From contig NZ_PKOJ01000007.1 in assembly GCF_002860325.1 (NCBI RefSeq), forward strand, positions 62,001 to 126,000: 64,000 bases of DNA, given 5' to 3'. Each line of letters starts with the position of its first letter. The stretch's first letter is position 1. Below the pieces are notes generated by a model. That model did not search any database, was not told where the DNA came from, and saw only the letters and a program-made list of their open reading frames with translations. The DNA comes from Neptunicoccus cionae (GTDB lineage: Bacteria > Pseudomonadota > Alphaproteobacteria > Rhodobacterales > Rhodobacteraceae). The position numbers and the translations under genes are program-made. Below are positions 28,025 through 36,100 of this stretch, piece by piece.

Positions 28025-29886
28025 AATCCGGTAACCTGTGTATTGACCTGACTGATGATCGGGCGGTTCAACTGCACACCGGCCTGCGATTGCACGGCAT
28101 CAGTGTAATAGCTCAGCAGGTCGAGCGAGATCTGCGCGTTCAGTTGGCCGTTGATCTGCTCCAGAAGCTGGTCGTTGTTGCCAAGATCGGGGTCGAAAGC
28201 GGTAATGTTGGTCAAACGGGCCAGCACCACGCGGTCGCCTCCGTCAACAATCGCAACACCACCGTCTTCCAGTTGGTAAACCTCCGGAACCGTCGTCGGG
28301 GGCAATTGTTCCAGATAGGTGTTGCGCTTGATACCATCTACGGCGGTCATTTCCAGACCGAGTTCGCTGACATCCACGCCTTCTTCCAGCTCTGCCTTCA
28401 GGGTTTCTGCAAGAGCCTTCAGTGCGGTGTTCACCTGATCGGCGCGCCAGTCTGCGGCAACTTTTTCGCGGACTTCTTCAAGAGGTATGGCTTGGGGCTG
28501 GTCGATACTGTCAAGACGCAGAGCAAAGACGCCACCGTCAGACAGGTCGATCACTTCGGGGAAATCCCCTTGTTCTGCAGCCAGTGCAGCTTCGCGGAAC
28601 GCATCGTATCCGGCAATTTCTTCCGTGGAACCGGCTGAGAAGGCAATCGTGCCAAGGGTCATTTCGGTTTCATTTGCCAGAGCTTCCAGCTCTGCACCAC
28701 CGGCGAGCATATCGTCGATATCCGTCACACGATCGGAAACCAGACGGCGCGCGGCTTCGCCTGCAAGTTCGTTACGCAGTTCGTCGCGAACTTCCTCAAA
28801 CGGTGTGCTGTCTGCATCCAGTACAGCATTGATGCGGAACAGGGCAGGGCCGAGATCGGAATTCACCGGACCCACGATGCCAGGCTCTTTGGAAGCAAAG
28901 AGCAGTTCTGCTGCCTCGGAAGATACATCGCTGCGGCTGATTTCGCCTATATCCACGTCGGCTTCTTCCAGCCCCCGTTCTCCGACGATTTCACCGAAGG
29001 TGGCTTCCTGTGCGTCAATACGGTCGCGGGCGGCTTGAGCGTCTTCCATCGAGGAGAACACGAGGCGGTCGACCGCACGTTGCTCTACCTTGTTGAAACG
29101 GTCGCTTTGTAGTTCATAGCTCTCACGGATTTCGGCTTCATCCACATCCACCGCATCCAGCAGCGCTGAAGGGTTCAGCCATGCATAAGTGATGTTGCGG
29201 GTTAGGGGCGACATGTAGTTTGAGGCTTGTTCCTCGTAATAGGCTTGCAAGTCCTCGTCGCTCGGTTCCGGAATAGTGGTGTCCAGATCATCCTCGCTCA
29301 GCGCGACCCATTCAAAGGAACGTTCCTGTTGTGCAAACTCCATCAGTGCAGTGGGAACGGTCAGATCGCTTTTGACGCCGGTCACGATGGTGTTTTCCAG
29401 AAGGGCGCGGGCGTTTTCCTTGCGGATCAGGGTTTCAAATTCTGTTGCGGTGATCCCAAGCTGGCGTTCCAGATAGAAATCATAGCCCTCGCGGTCGAAT
29501 GTGCCGTCAAGACCTTGAAACTGCGGGCTCTCCAGAATTGCATTGCGAACTGTTTCGTCACCTACAGACAGGCCCCGTTCCGTAGTTTCGTTGCTGAGTG
29601 CAGCCTGTCCGACAACAGCATCAAGAACCTGATCCTGCACGCCGAATTGTTCCAGTTCTGCTGCTGTCAGAGTGCGACCGGCCTGTTGGTTGATCCGGCT
29701 GGCAGCATTTTGATAGGCTCGGGCGTAAGTGTTGACCGGAATGGGTTCGTCACCCACCTTACCGATAGAGCGCACAGTGCCGCCGCCAAGGCCGCCGATG
29801 CCAAACCCCGTCAGACCGAGCATAAGCAGCCCCATGATTACCCACATGACCTTGCTTTGGCCTTTTCCGCGCATTGAATCGAGCAT
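28021..29886 (-). CDS. Peptidylprolyl isomerase/chaperone, PpiD/SurA type
   Basis: A 621-residue periplasmic folding factor anchored by one N-terminal helix (KVMWVIMGLLMLGLTGFGIGG). A SurA-N-like helical region follows (about 35-200) and a parvulin-like region is suggested around residues 240-370. The parvulin domain is diverged, as in PpiD, so isomerase activity is uncertain. PpiD acts near the Sec translocon on emerging envelope proteins. It lies between the aminotransferase gene upstream (118-bp gap) and trpE, which it overlaps. The pairing with trpE recurs in Rhodobacterales. Confidence 0.85.
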   Translation of the reverse strand: MLDSMRGKGQSKVMWVIMGLLMLGLTGFGIGGLGGGTVRSIGKVGDEPIPVNTYARAYQNAASRINQQAGRTLTAAELEQFGVQDQVLDAVVGQAALSNETTERGLSVGDETVRNAILESPQFQGLDGTFDREGYDFYLERQLGITATEFETLIRKENARALLENTIVTGVKSDLTVPTALMEFAQQERSFEWVALSEDDLDTTIPEPSDEDLQAYYEEQASNYMSPLTRNITYAWLNPSALLDAVDVDEAEIRESYELQSDRFNKVEQRAVDRLVFSSMEDAQAARDRIDAQEATFGEIVGERGLEEADVDIGEISRSDVSSEAAELLFASKEPGIVGPVNSDLGPALFRINAVLDADSTPFEEVRDELRNELAGEAARRLVSDRVTDIDDMLAGGAELEALANETEMTLGTIAFSAGSTEEIAGYDAFREAALAAEQGDFPEVIDLSDGGVFALRLDSIDQPQAIPLEEVREKVAADWRADQVNTALKALAETLKAELEEGVDVSELGLEMTAVDGIKRNTYLEQLPPTTVPEVYQLEDGGVAIVDGGDRVVLARLTNITAFDPDLGNNDQLLEQINGQLNAQISLDLLSYYTDAVQSQAGVQLNRPIISQVNTQVTGF

Positions 29887-30004
29887 TTACCGGACCTTTT
29901 TTTCCCTTGTCTGAAGGCTGGTTTTAGGCAGCAAAAGGCCGAAGGGCAAGCGTCAACACGGGGCAGGACGGCCTCGGATGCGCTCTGGGGCGATAATAAA
30001 GGTG

Positions 30005-31210
30005 TTATCCCATCGAAAATGCTGCAAGGCGGGTGAAAAGCGTGGCGATCCCTTTGCGGTCTGCGTTGGCAAAGGCGATCCGGATATGGCGCTCTGCATG
30101 ACCGTTGCCACCTTCGGATTTACGGGGGCTGAACATGGTGCCGGGCAGGGCAAGGACGGCGGATCTTTCGACGAGCGCTTTGGCCACCTGATCGGAAGGC
30201 GCTTCAAAGGGGTGGGACACATAGGCGAAATAAGCGCCGCAGCCTTTCAATTCCCATCCGTCCAGTTGTGGAAAGCCTTCTCGCATGGCACTTGCCCGGT
30301 CAAGAATCTCGGCCCGTTCCCGCGCCAGCCAGCTTCCCAGATTGCGCATTCCAAACAGGGCGCCGCGCTGGCCAAGCTGGTTCGGGCAGATGGTTAAAGT
30401 GTCGAGGAACTTCTCAATCTGGACCATGCGCTGCTCTGAGCAGACAACAGCTCCAACCCGGTGGCCGGTCAAACGATAGGCTTTCGAGAAAGAGTAAAGC
30501 TGGATTACTGTTTCCTGCCACTCCGGATCGGTAAAAAGGCTGTGGGGCGCGCCATTGACGGAATGAAAATCACGATAGGTTTCATCGATCACCAGTGAAA
30601 TCCGGTTTTGCTGTGCCAGTTTGTAAAAAGCTGTAATCAACCCGTCGGGATATTCCATGCCGGTCGGGTTGTTCGGCGTCACAAGAATGATTGCCTTCAC
30701 CCGATCGTCGATCATCGAAGCCGCCTGTTGCGGGTCGGGCAGCATATCGTCACCGCACATAAGGACGCGGCATTCGATTCCCGCCATATCCAGCCACATC
30801 TTATGGTTAAAATACCACGGAGCCGGCAGAATCACCGCATCCCCCGGACCGGCGAGCGAGGAAATCGCAGCGCAGAATGCTTGGTTGCAGCCGGATGTAA
30901 TACCCACATTGCCTGTCGAAACATTGCCGCCATAGGTCATGGTACAGTGGCGGGCCACAGATTCGCGCAATTCCGGCAAGCCAAGCACGGGGCCGTAAAG
31001 ATGGGCGCTTACATCATTTAAAACCGACTCGGCCAATGCCTGACGCATCGGGGCCGGAGGGGGATCAACTGGCGCGGCCTGACTGACATTGATCAACGGC
31101 AGGTCTTCGGAAAACGTAACATTCTCGACCCAACTGCGGGATTCCACGATAGGAGATGTAATGGTCCCTGTCAGAAGCGGGTTCATCGGGCTGGACTTGG
31201 CTGCCGTCAT
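30005..31210 (-). CDS. PLP-dependent aminotransferase, class I/II
   Basis: A 401-residue fold-type I aminotransferase. The pyridoxal lysine lies in YSFSKAYRLTGHRVGA, with PNNPTGMEYP and VIDETYRDF upstream, and the conserved C-terminal arginine in HIRIAFAN. Substrate specificity is not readable; aspartate- or aromatic-type activity is possible. AAGGAAAA precedes the ATG at 31210. The frame runs open to 31519 and into the ABC-F gene, but those residues are not family-like. It is divergent from the ABC-F gene by 78 bp. Confidence 0.88.
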   Translation of the reverse strand: MTAAKSSPMNPLLTGTITSPIVESRSWVENVTFSEDLPLINVSQAAPVDPPPAPMRQALAESVLNDVSAHLYGPVLGLPELRESVARHCTMTYGGNVSTGNVGITSGCNQAFCAAISSLAGPGDAVILPAPWYFNHKMWLDMAGIECRVLMCGDDMLPDPQQAASMIDDRVKAIILVTPNNPTGMEYPDGLITAFYKLAQQNRISLVIDETYRDFHSVNGAPHSLFTDPEWQETVIQLYSFSKAYRLTGHRVGAVVCSEQRMVQIEKFLDTLTICPNQLGQRGALFGMRNLGSWLARERAEILDRASAMREGFPQLDGWELKGCGAYFAYVSHPFEAPSDQVAKALVERSAVLALPGTMFSPRKSEGGNGHAERHIRIAFANADRKGIATLFTRLAAFSMG

Positions 31211-31288
31211 AATAGTTTTCCTTTTGAATTCGGGGGACCCTAGCAAGCGCCCCTTGACGGCGCAATCCGCATAACCGATAGGGGCTGC

Positions 31289-33112
31289 ATGGCTAATCCT
31301 CCTGTACTGACCCTCTCCGATATCATGCTCACCTTTGGCGGCAACCCGTTGTTTGACGGCGTTGGGCTGACTGTTCACGAAGGCGCGCGCATTTGCCTTG
31401 TGGGGCGCAACGGCTCTGGCAAGTCCACGCTGCTTAAAGTGATCGCCGGTCTGGTGGAGCCCGACGCGGGAAACCGCTTTGTGCAACCCGGTGTTTCTGT
31501 CGGTTATATGGACCAGCATCCGGATCTGTCCGGTTTTGCGACACTGGGCGACTTCGCCATGTCAGGCCTGCAACAGGGTGAGGAATATAAGGTCGAGATG
31601 GCTGCCGAAGGGTTGAAGCTGAACCTTGAACAGGCACCTTCTGCCGCATCAGGCGGGGAACGCCGCCGTGCCGCACTTGCCAAAATTCTGGCCGAGGCGC
31701 CGGATTTGATGCTGTTGGACGAGCCGACCAACCACCTTGATATCGAAGCGATCAAATGGCTCGAGGATCACCTGCGCCAGACCCGCGACGCCTTTATTCT
31801 GATCTCTCACGACCGCGCGTTTTTGCGCTCGCTCACGCGGGATACCATGTGGGTGGACCGCGGTATCGTCCGCCAGCACCCTAAAGGTTTCGAAGCCTTT
31901 GAAGAATGGCGCGACAAGACCTTTGAAGAAGAAGACCAGCAACGCCACAAGCTGAACCGGCTGATCAAGGCCGAGGCCCGCTGGGCCGTGGAAGGCATAT
32001 CCGCGCGGCGCAAACGCAATCAGGGACGTGTACGGCGTCTTGCGGATTTGCGTGCAGAACGGGGCGCGCAAATCAAACGGGCAGGGGCAGCGGCAATGGC
32101 TTTTGACAGTGGTCAGAAGTCTGGCAAACGCGTGATAGAAGCGACGGGAATTTCCAAAACCTTCGGAGAGAAAACCATCGTTCGGGATTTCTCCATCCGC
32201 GTCGCACGCGGGGAGCGGATCGCGATGATCGGGCCGAATGGTGTCGGTAAAACCACGTTGTTAAACATGCTCACCGGAGCATTGGAACCTGACACCGGAT
32301 CGGTCAAGCTCGGCACCAATCTTTTGCCTGCGATTTTCGATCAGAACCGCGCCGTGCTCGACCCGAAAGTCTCGCTCTGGGATACGCTGACCGAGGATAA
32401 GGAACTGGGGGTTTCAGGCCAGAACGACCAGATCATGGTGCGTGGCACGCCCAAACATGTCGTGGGCTATCTCAAAGAATTCCTGTTTTCCGAAAATCAG
32501 GCCCGTGGTCCGGTTTCGGCATTGTCAGGCGGGGAAAAAGCACGGCTGCTTCTGGCGCGTCTTATGGCAAAAGAAAGCAATCTTCTGGTGCTCGACGAAC
32601 CGACCAATGATCTGGACGTTGAAACACTGGACTTGTTGCAGGAAATTCTGGACGATTATGAAGGCACCGTTCTTCTGGTCAGCCACGACCGTGACTTTCT
32701 GGACCGCGTCGCCACCACTTCCATCGTGATGGAAGGCGATGGCGAGGCCACGATCTATGCCGGCGGCTGGTCGGATTATCAGGCCCAGCGCAAGGAAAAC
32801 AGCAAGACAGAAAAGGTTGACCGGGAATCTCGGAAACCTGCATCCAAAGCGCAACCGACGGAAAAGCCCAAAGCTGCATCCAAAAAGATGAGCTTCAAGG
32901 ATGAACACAGGTTGAAAGAACTTCCACAAGTGATTGAACGGCTGGAAGCGGAAATCGCCAAGCTGCACGAGTATCTGTCCGATCCCGAGCTCTATACAAC
33001 GGCCCCTGTGAAATTCCAGAAAGCAACCGAAGCTTTGACCGAACGGGAGACCGCTCTGGAAGCGGCAGAAATGGAGTGGCTTGAGCTGGAAGAACAGGCT
33101 CAACAATCCTAA
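31289..33112 (+). CDS. ABC-F family ATPase, Uup type
   Basis: A 607-residue soluble protein with two ABC cassettes. First cassette: Walker A GRNGSGKST near residue 36, signature SGGERRRAAL, Walker B LMLLDEPTNHLD. Second: GPNGVGKTT near 318, SGGEKARLLL, LLVLDEPTNDLD. A C-terminal coiled coil (about 530-605; KDEHRLKELPQVIERLEAEI) marks the Uup subgroup, which binds DNA or ribosomes and affects transposon excision in E. coli. It has no membrane domain, so it is not a transporter. About 220 bp of non-coding sequence follow. Confidence 0.9.
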   Translation: MANPPVLTLSDIMLTFGGNPLFDGVGLTVHEGARICLVGRNGSGKSTLLKVIAGLVEPDAGNRFVQPGVSVGYMDQHPDLSGFATLGDFAMSGLQQGEEYKVEMAAEGLKLNLEQAPSAASGGERRRAALAKILAEAPDLMLLDEPTNHLDIEAIKWLEDHLRQTRDAFILISHDRAFLRSLTRDTMWVDRGIVRQHPKGFEAFEEWRDKTFEEEDQQRHKLNRLIKAEARWAVEGISARRKRNQGRVRRLADLRAERGAQIKRAGAAAMAFDSGQKSGKRVIEATGISKTFGEKTIVRDFSIRVARGERIAMIGPNGVGKTTLLNMLTGALEPDTGSVKLGTNLLPAIFDQNRAVLDPKVSLWDTLTEDKELGVSGQNDQIMVRGTPKHVVGYLKEFLFSENQARGPVSALSGGEKARLLLARLMAKESNLLVLDEPTNDLDVETLDLLQEILDDYEGTVLLVSHDRDFLDRVATTSIVMEGDGEATIYAGGWSDYQAQRKENSKTEKVDRESRKPASKAQPTEKPKAASKKMSFKDEHRLKELPQVIERLEAEIAKLHEYLSDPELYTTAPVKFQKATEALTERETALEAAEMEWLELEEQAQQS

Positions 33113-33201
33113 GTTGCTGACTCCGTTTCGCTTTTTGCAAGTAAACTTTGTTTCTGTTCCATTTTATTGTTTCCATTTCGTGAACGGAATTGTTGAAATG
33201 T

Positions 33202-33217
33202 GTTAACGATTTCTTAA
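33202..33217 (-). promoter_or_regulatory. Full-consensus CtrA-type box
   Basis: On the minus strand this reads TTAAGAAATCGTTAAC, an exact TTAA-N7-TTAAC, the Caulobacter CtrA consensus. On the plus strand it is TTAA-N7-TTAA. It lies about 120-140 bp upstream of the response-regulator gene, in a region that can only serve that gene. ctrA itself is in this window at 61983. Binding is inferred. Confidence 0.65.
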
Positions 33218-33275
33218 TCTTGCCCAATTTCAAACTTATTTTGAGACCAATTCCCCGTGAGAAGGATTACACGTT

Positions 33276-33323
33276 ATGAGTGAAATCCCCCCTTATCGGG
33301 ACCATCTAGGGGGAGCTACCTAG
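33276..33323 (+). CDS. Possible 15-residue leader peptide (upstream ORF)
   Basis: An ATG with AGAAGGA at 33260-33266, nine bases ahead, opens a 15-codon frame (MSEIPPYRDHLGGAT, then TAG) that ends 17 bp before the regulator start. The coding part contains a run of six C (33287-33292) that can pair with five G (33309-33313), so its translation could open a hairpin. It may be a leader controlling the downstream gene or a chance ORF; only the strong ribosome-binding site argues for the former. Confidence 0.4.
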   Translation: MSEIPPYRDHLGGAT

Positions 33324-33340
33324 AGTGGAGAGGTATGAAA

Positions 33341-34336
33341 ATGAGAGCATTGGCCGTAGATGACGATCCCCTGATCCTCGAAGTCCTGAAGAACAATTTC
33401 GAAGAAATGGGTATCAAGTCCCTAACTTGTGCTGAATCCGGTGCCGTTGCACTTGCGATTCTGAAAAAGGCGTCCACTCCCTTTGACGTCATCCTTCTGG
33501 ATATAGAGATGCCGGGTATGGACGGGATCGAGGTTTGCCGGAAAATCCGGACGATACCGGAATACAACTCCACTCCGATCCTGATGGTGACGACTGTGAC
33601 CAAGGAAGACAGCGTTCGCGAGGCTTTCACCGCAGGGGCCACCGATTATGTCTGCAAGCCGGTCAAGCCACTGGATCTGGCCGCGCGTATCCAGTCCGTT
33701 ACCCATCTGCTACGGGAACGCCGCCGCGCGGAAAGCAATTTCGAAGCGGCGCAGTCGCTTAAGGTCCAGATCGAACAGGACATGAAGCTCACCCGTGAAA
33801 AAGGACTGAAGGTCGATTTCGTTCCAAACATGATCGACAAGCTGGAGATGGAAAATTACATACTCCAACTCTCTCGTCTGCAAATTTCGCGTACGCAGGT
33901 CTATGCTTTCGGAATTAAGGAATTCAACGAGATTTACGACAGGACCACGGCTTTTGATCTCTATTATACAATCGGGGATGTCGCATCAGCCTTGCAGAGC
34001 TGTTTCTCTAGCGAGAAATCTTTGCTGTCCTATTGCGGCGCAGGCCGGTTTGTTGTGGTGTCCCGCGAAAGTGACAAGGAAAACCGCTATAACATTGCGC
34101 AGATTGTCCAGAAGGCAGTGAACGAGCTGGAACTGGTCTATAACAATGGCAGCCCGTGTAAGGTCACCATGGTGACGGGGGAGCCGGTTCAGGCATCCTT
34201 CTGGTCTATGGGCAGTTCGCTGCGGCTGATGGAACGTGCGCTAAACTCGCTCGATATGGCACGAGGCGGGCACGACACCTATGCCGAAACCCGCAAGTAC
34301 AAATCCCTGTTGCGGGAATGCCTTGACGTTGCCTGA
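33341..34336 (+). CDS. Response regulator with degenerate GGDEF domain
   Basis: A 331-residue two-domain protein. The receiver domain (1-120) is intact: acidic pocket DDD near residue 8, phosphoacceptor Asp54 in LLDIEMPG, Thr84 and Lys106 in VCKPV. A coiled linker (RERRRAESNFEAAQS) leads to a C-terminal domain with the layout of a diguanylate cyclase, AFGIKEFNEIYDR...YTIGDVASAL...YCGAGRFVVVS. The GGDEF position reads GAGRF, so cyclase activity is very unlikely. It may bind c-di-GMP or a partner protein. GAGAGG precedes the ATG at 33341; an ATG at 33335 is possible. It has its own terminator and a CtrA-type box upstream, and no partner kinase beside it. Confidence 0.82.
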   Translation: MRALAVDDDPLILEVLKNNFEEMGIKSLTCAESGAVALAILKKASTPFDVILLDIEMPGMDGIEVCRKIRTIPEYNSTPILMVTTVTKEDSVREAFTAGATDYVCKPVKPLDLAARIQSVTHLLRERRRAESNFEAAQSLKVQIEQDMKLTREKGLKVDFVPNMIDKLEMENYILQLSRLQISRTQVYAFGIKEFNEIYDRTTAFDLYYTIGDVASALQSCFSSEKSLLSYCGAGRFVVVSRESDKENRYNIAQIVQKAVNELELVYNNGSPCKVTMVTGEPVQASFWSMGSSLRLMERALNSLDMARGGHDTYAETRKYKSLLRECLDVA

Positions 34337-34358
34337 GCTTGCAACCTCGGAATTTCAG

Positions 34359-34388
34359 AACGGCGCCTTCGGGCGCCGTTTCTTTTTG
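34359..34388 (+). terminator. Intrinsic terminator after the response regulator
   Basis: A 9-bp perfect stem (AACGGCGCC / GGCGCCGTT) closed by a TTCG tetraloop is followed by TCTTTTT. It lies 22 bp after the regulator stop and just before the end of the convergent hemB gene. Confidence 0.92.
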
Positions 34389-34393
34389 GTGAA

Positions 34394-35407
34394 CTAGAAC
34401 AAATCCATATCGCGGCGCAGGAATTTCGCAGTTTCCAGTGCAAAATAGCTTAGGATTCCGTCACAGCCGGCCCGTTTGAACGCCATCAGGCTTTCCAGCA
34501 TGGCTTTGTCGCGGTCAATCCAGCCCTGATCGCCTGCGCCCGCTATCATCGCGTATTCGCCGGATACTTGATAGGCATAGGTCGGCACGGAAAACTCCTG
34601 CTTCACCCGCTGACAAACATCAAGGTAAGGCATACCGGGTTTGACCATGACCATATCGGCCCCTTCGTCGAGATCCCGCGCCACCATGCGCAAGGCCTCG
34701 TCCGAATTGGCCGGATCAAGCTGGTAGGTTTTCTTGTCGCCTTTCAAAGCGCCCGATGCGCCAACCGCATCGCGGAAAGGTCCGTAGAAAGCCGAAGCGA
34801 ATTTTGCGGAATAGGCCATGATTGCAGTGTCGGGGAAATCGTTCTGTTCCAACGCACGACGAATTATGCCAATGCGTCCGTCCATCATGTCAGATGGGCC
34901 AAGAATATCCGCGCCTGCTTCGGCCTGCGTCAGCGCCTGTTGTTCCAAAGCGCCAAGGGTTTCGTCGTTCATGACGACGCCGTCGCGGACGATCCCGTCA
35001 TGGCCGTCCGAATTGTAGGGATCAAGAGCCACGTCGAGCATGATACCGATGTCAGGCACTTGCGCCTTGATCGCGCGGGTCGCTGAATTGACCAGATTCT
35101 CCGGATTCCACGCCTCTGCGGCATCAGGAGTTTTCTTGTCCGGATCCGTATAGGGAAACAGCGCAATCAGCGGGATACCGTAGTTGGCCGCCTCATTTGC
35201 GGCCTCGACCGCGCGGGAAACGCTCAGGCGGTTCACACCGGGCATGCTGTCAATCGGTTCTACCACATCATCACCTTCGCGCACGAAGATCGGCCAGATC
35301 AGATCAGAGACCGACAGGCTGTTCTCCCGCGTCAAATCGCGCATCCAGTCGGTGCGGCGGTTGCGGCGGGGGCGGGAAACCGGAAACGGCGGCGGTGTGT
35401 GTACCAT
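34394..35407 (-). CDS. hemB: Delta-aminolevulinic acid dehydratase (porphobilinogen synthase)
   Basis: A 337-residue HemB joining two 5-aminolevulinate molecules in heme and bacteriochlorophyll synthesis. The Schiff-base lysines are in YSAKFASAFYGPFRDA and MVMVKPGMPYLDV. The metal site reads LDPYNSDGHDG, the aspartate-rich magnesium-type site of alphaproteobacteria, instead of the zinc-binding cysteines of yeast or mammals. The N-terminus RPRRNRRTDWMRDLTREN is typical of the group. It is convergent with the response regulator and divergent from the small membrane protein. Confidence 0.97.
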   Translation of the reverse strand: MVHTPPPFPVSRPRRNRRTDWMRDLTRENSLSVSDLIWPIFVREGDDVVEPIDSMPGVNRLSVSRAVEAANEAANYGIPLIALFPYTDPDKKTPDAAEAWNPENLVNSATRAIKAQVPDIGIMLDVALDPYNSDGHDGIVRDGVVMNDETLGALEQQALTQAEAGADILGPSDMMDGRIGIIRRALEQNDFPDTAIMAYSAKFASAFYGPFRDAVGASGALKGDKKTYQLDPANSDEALRMVARDLDEGADMVMVKPGMPYLDVCQRVKQEFSVPTYAYQVSGEYAMIAGAGDQGWIDRDKAMLESLMAFKRAGCDGILSYFALETAKFLRRDMDLF

Positions 35408-35521
35408 AAGTTGATCCTTTTGACGGGTTCCTCCAAATGCGCCATAAAAGCCCCAAACTGCAATTGGAATTTTTGACGCAATAGGCTAACACCGCGCCCA
35501 GACCAGACAGAAGGGCCGGTG

Positions 35522-36046
35522 ATGGAAGGCTTTTATCAGGAAGTAATCGGCTCTCGCAGTTTTGCCAGTATCTGGTACTGGATTGTATTTGCTGTTGTCT
35601 GGACCCGAACAACCCATTGGACACTCGGCGTACCGTATGAAGACGCACGCAACGCCAAACGCTTTGGCGGGCAGTACCAGATGGACTTTGAAACCCAGAT
35701 TGAAATCAACATCCGCAAGACGCTGGAAGTATTCGAGGGTCATTCCGTTGCCCTGACAGGGCTGGCTGCGTTCTTTCTGGCTACGATTTTCATGCTCGGC
35801 TTTTCCTTTAATATCCAGTTTATGCAGGCGGGGTTTTTGCTGATCTTTCCGCTGACCATTGTGTCCGGCCTGTCGATCCATCTGGCCCGGAAACTCCGTG
35901 ACGAAAAGCTGGAGGGCGAAGCCCTTTATTCGGCCTATGTTTGGCATCGCCGGATCAAGCAGGGAATCGGGGCGTTTTCGATCTTTTTCGCAGCTTTCTG
36001 GGGCGTGTCGCAAATTCTGTTTTCCCCTTACGCGGGCACCTTCTAG
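35522..36046 (+). CDS. Small inner membrane protein of unknown function
   Basis: A 174-residue protein with about four hydrophobic segments: residues about 15-35, 78-98, 101-120 and 148-165 (IGAFSIFFAAFWGVSQILF). A hydrophilic stretch after the first helix (YEDARNAKRFGGQYQMDFETQIEINIRKTLE) suggests a cytoplasmic loop. I recognise no enzyme motif. The ATG at 35522 follows AAGGG; a GTG at 35519 is the alternative. It lies between hemB (divergent) and mfd, 54 bp upstream of the latter. Confidence 0.75.
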   Translation: MEGFYQEVIGSRSFASIWYWIVFAVVWTRTTHWTLGVPYEDARNAKRFGGQYQMDFETQIEINIRKTLEVFEGHSVALTGLAAFFLATIFMLGFSFNIQFMQAGFLLIFPLTIVSGLSIHLARKLRDEKLEGEALYSAYVWHRRIKQGIGAFSIFFAAFWGVSQILFSPYAGTF

Positions 36047-36100
36047 GCTGGCTGGGTTTTCCGCCTTGTCCGAAGTCACCCGCTGCGCTAAATCCGCCTG

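Noticed and set aside
34394-35407. HemB without zinc cysteines as a possible inactive copy
   Set aside because: The aspartate-type metal site is the known alphaproteobacterial form, and both lysines are present.
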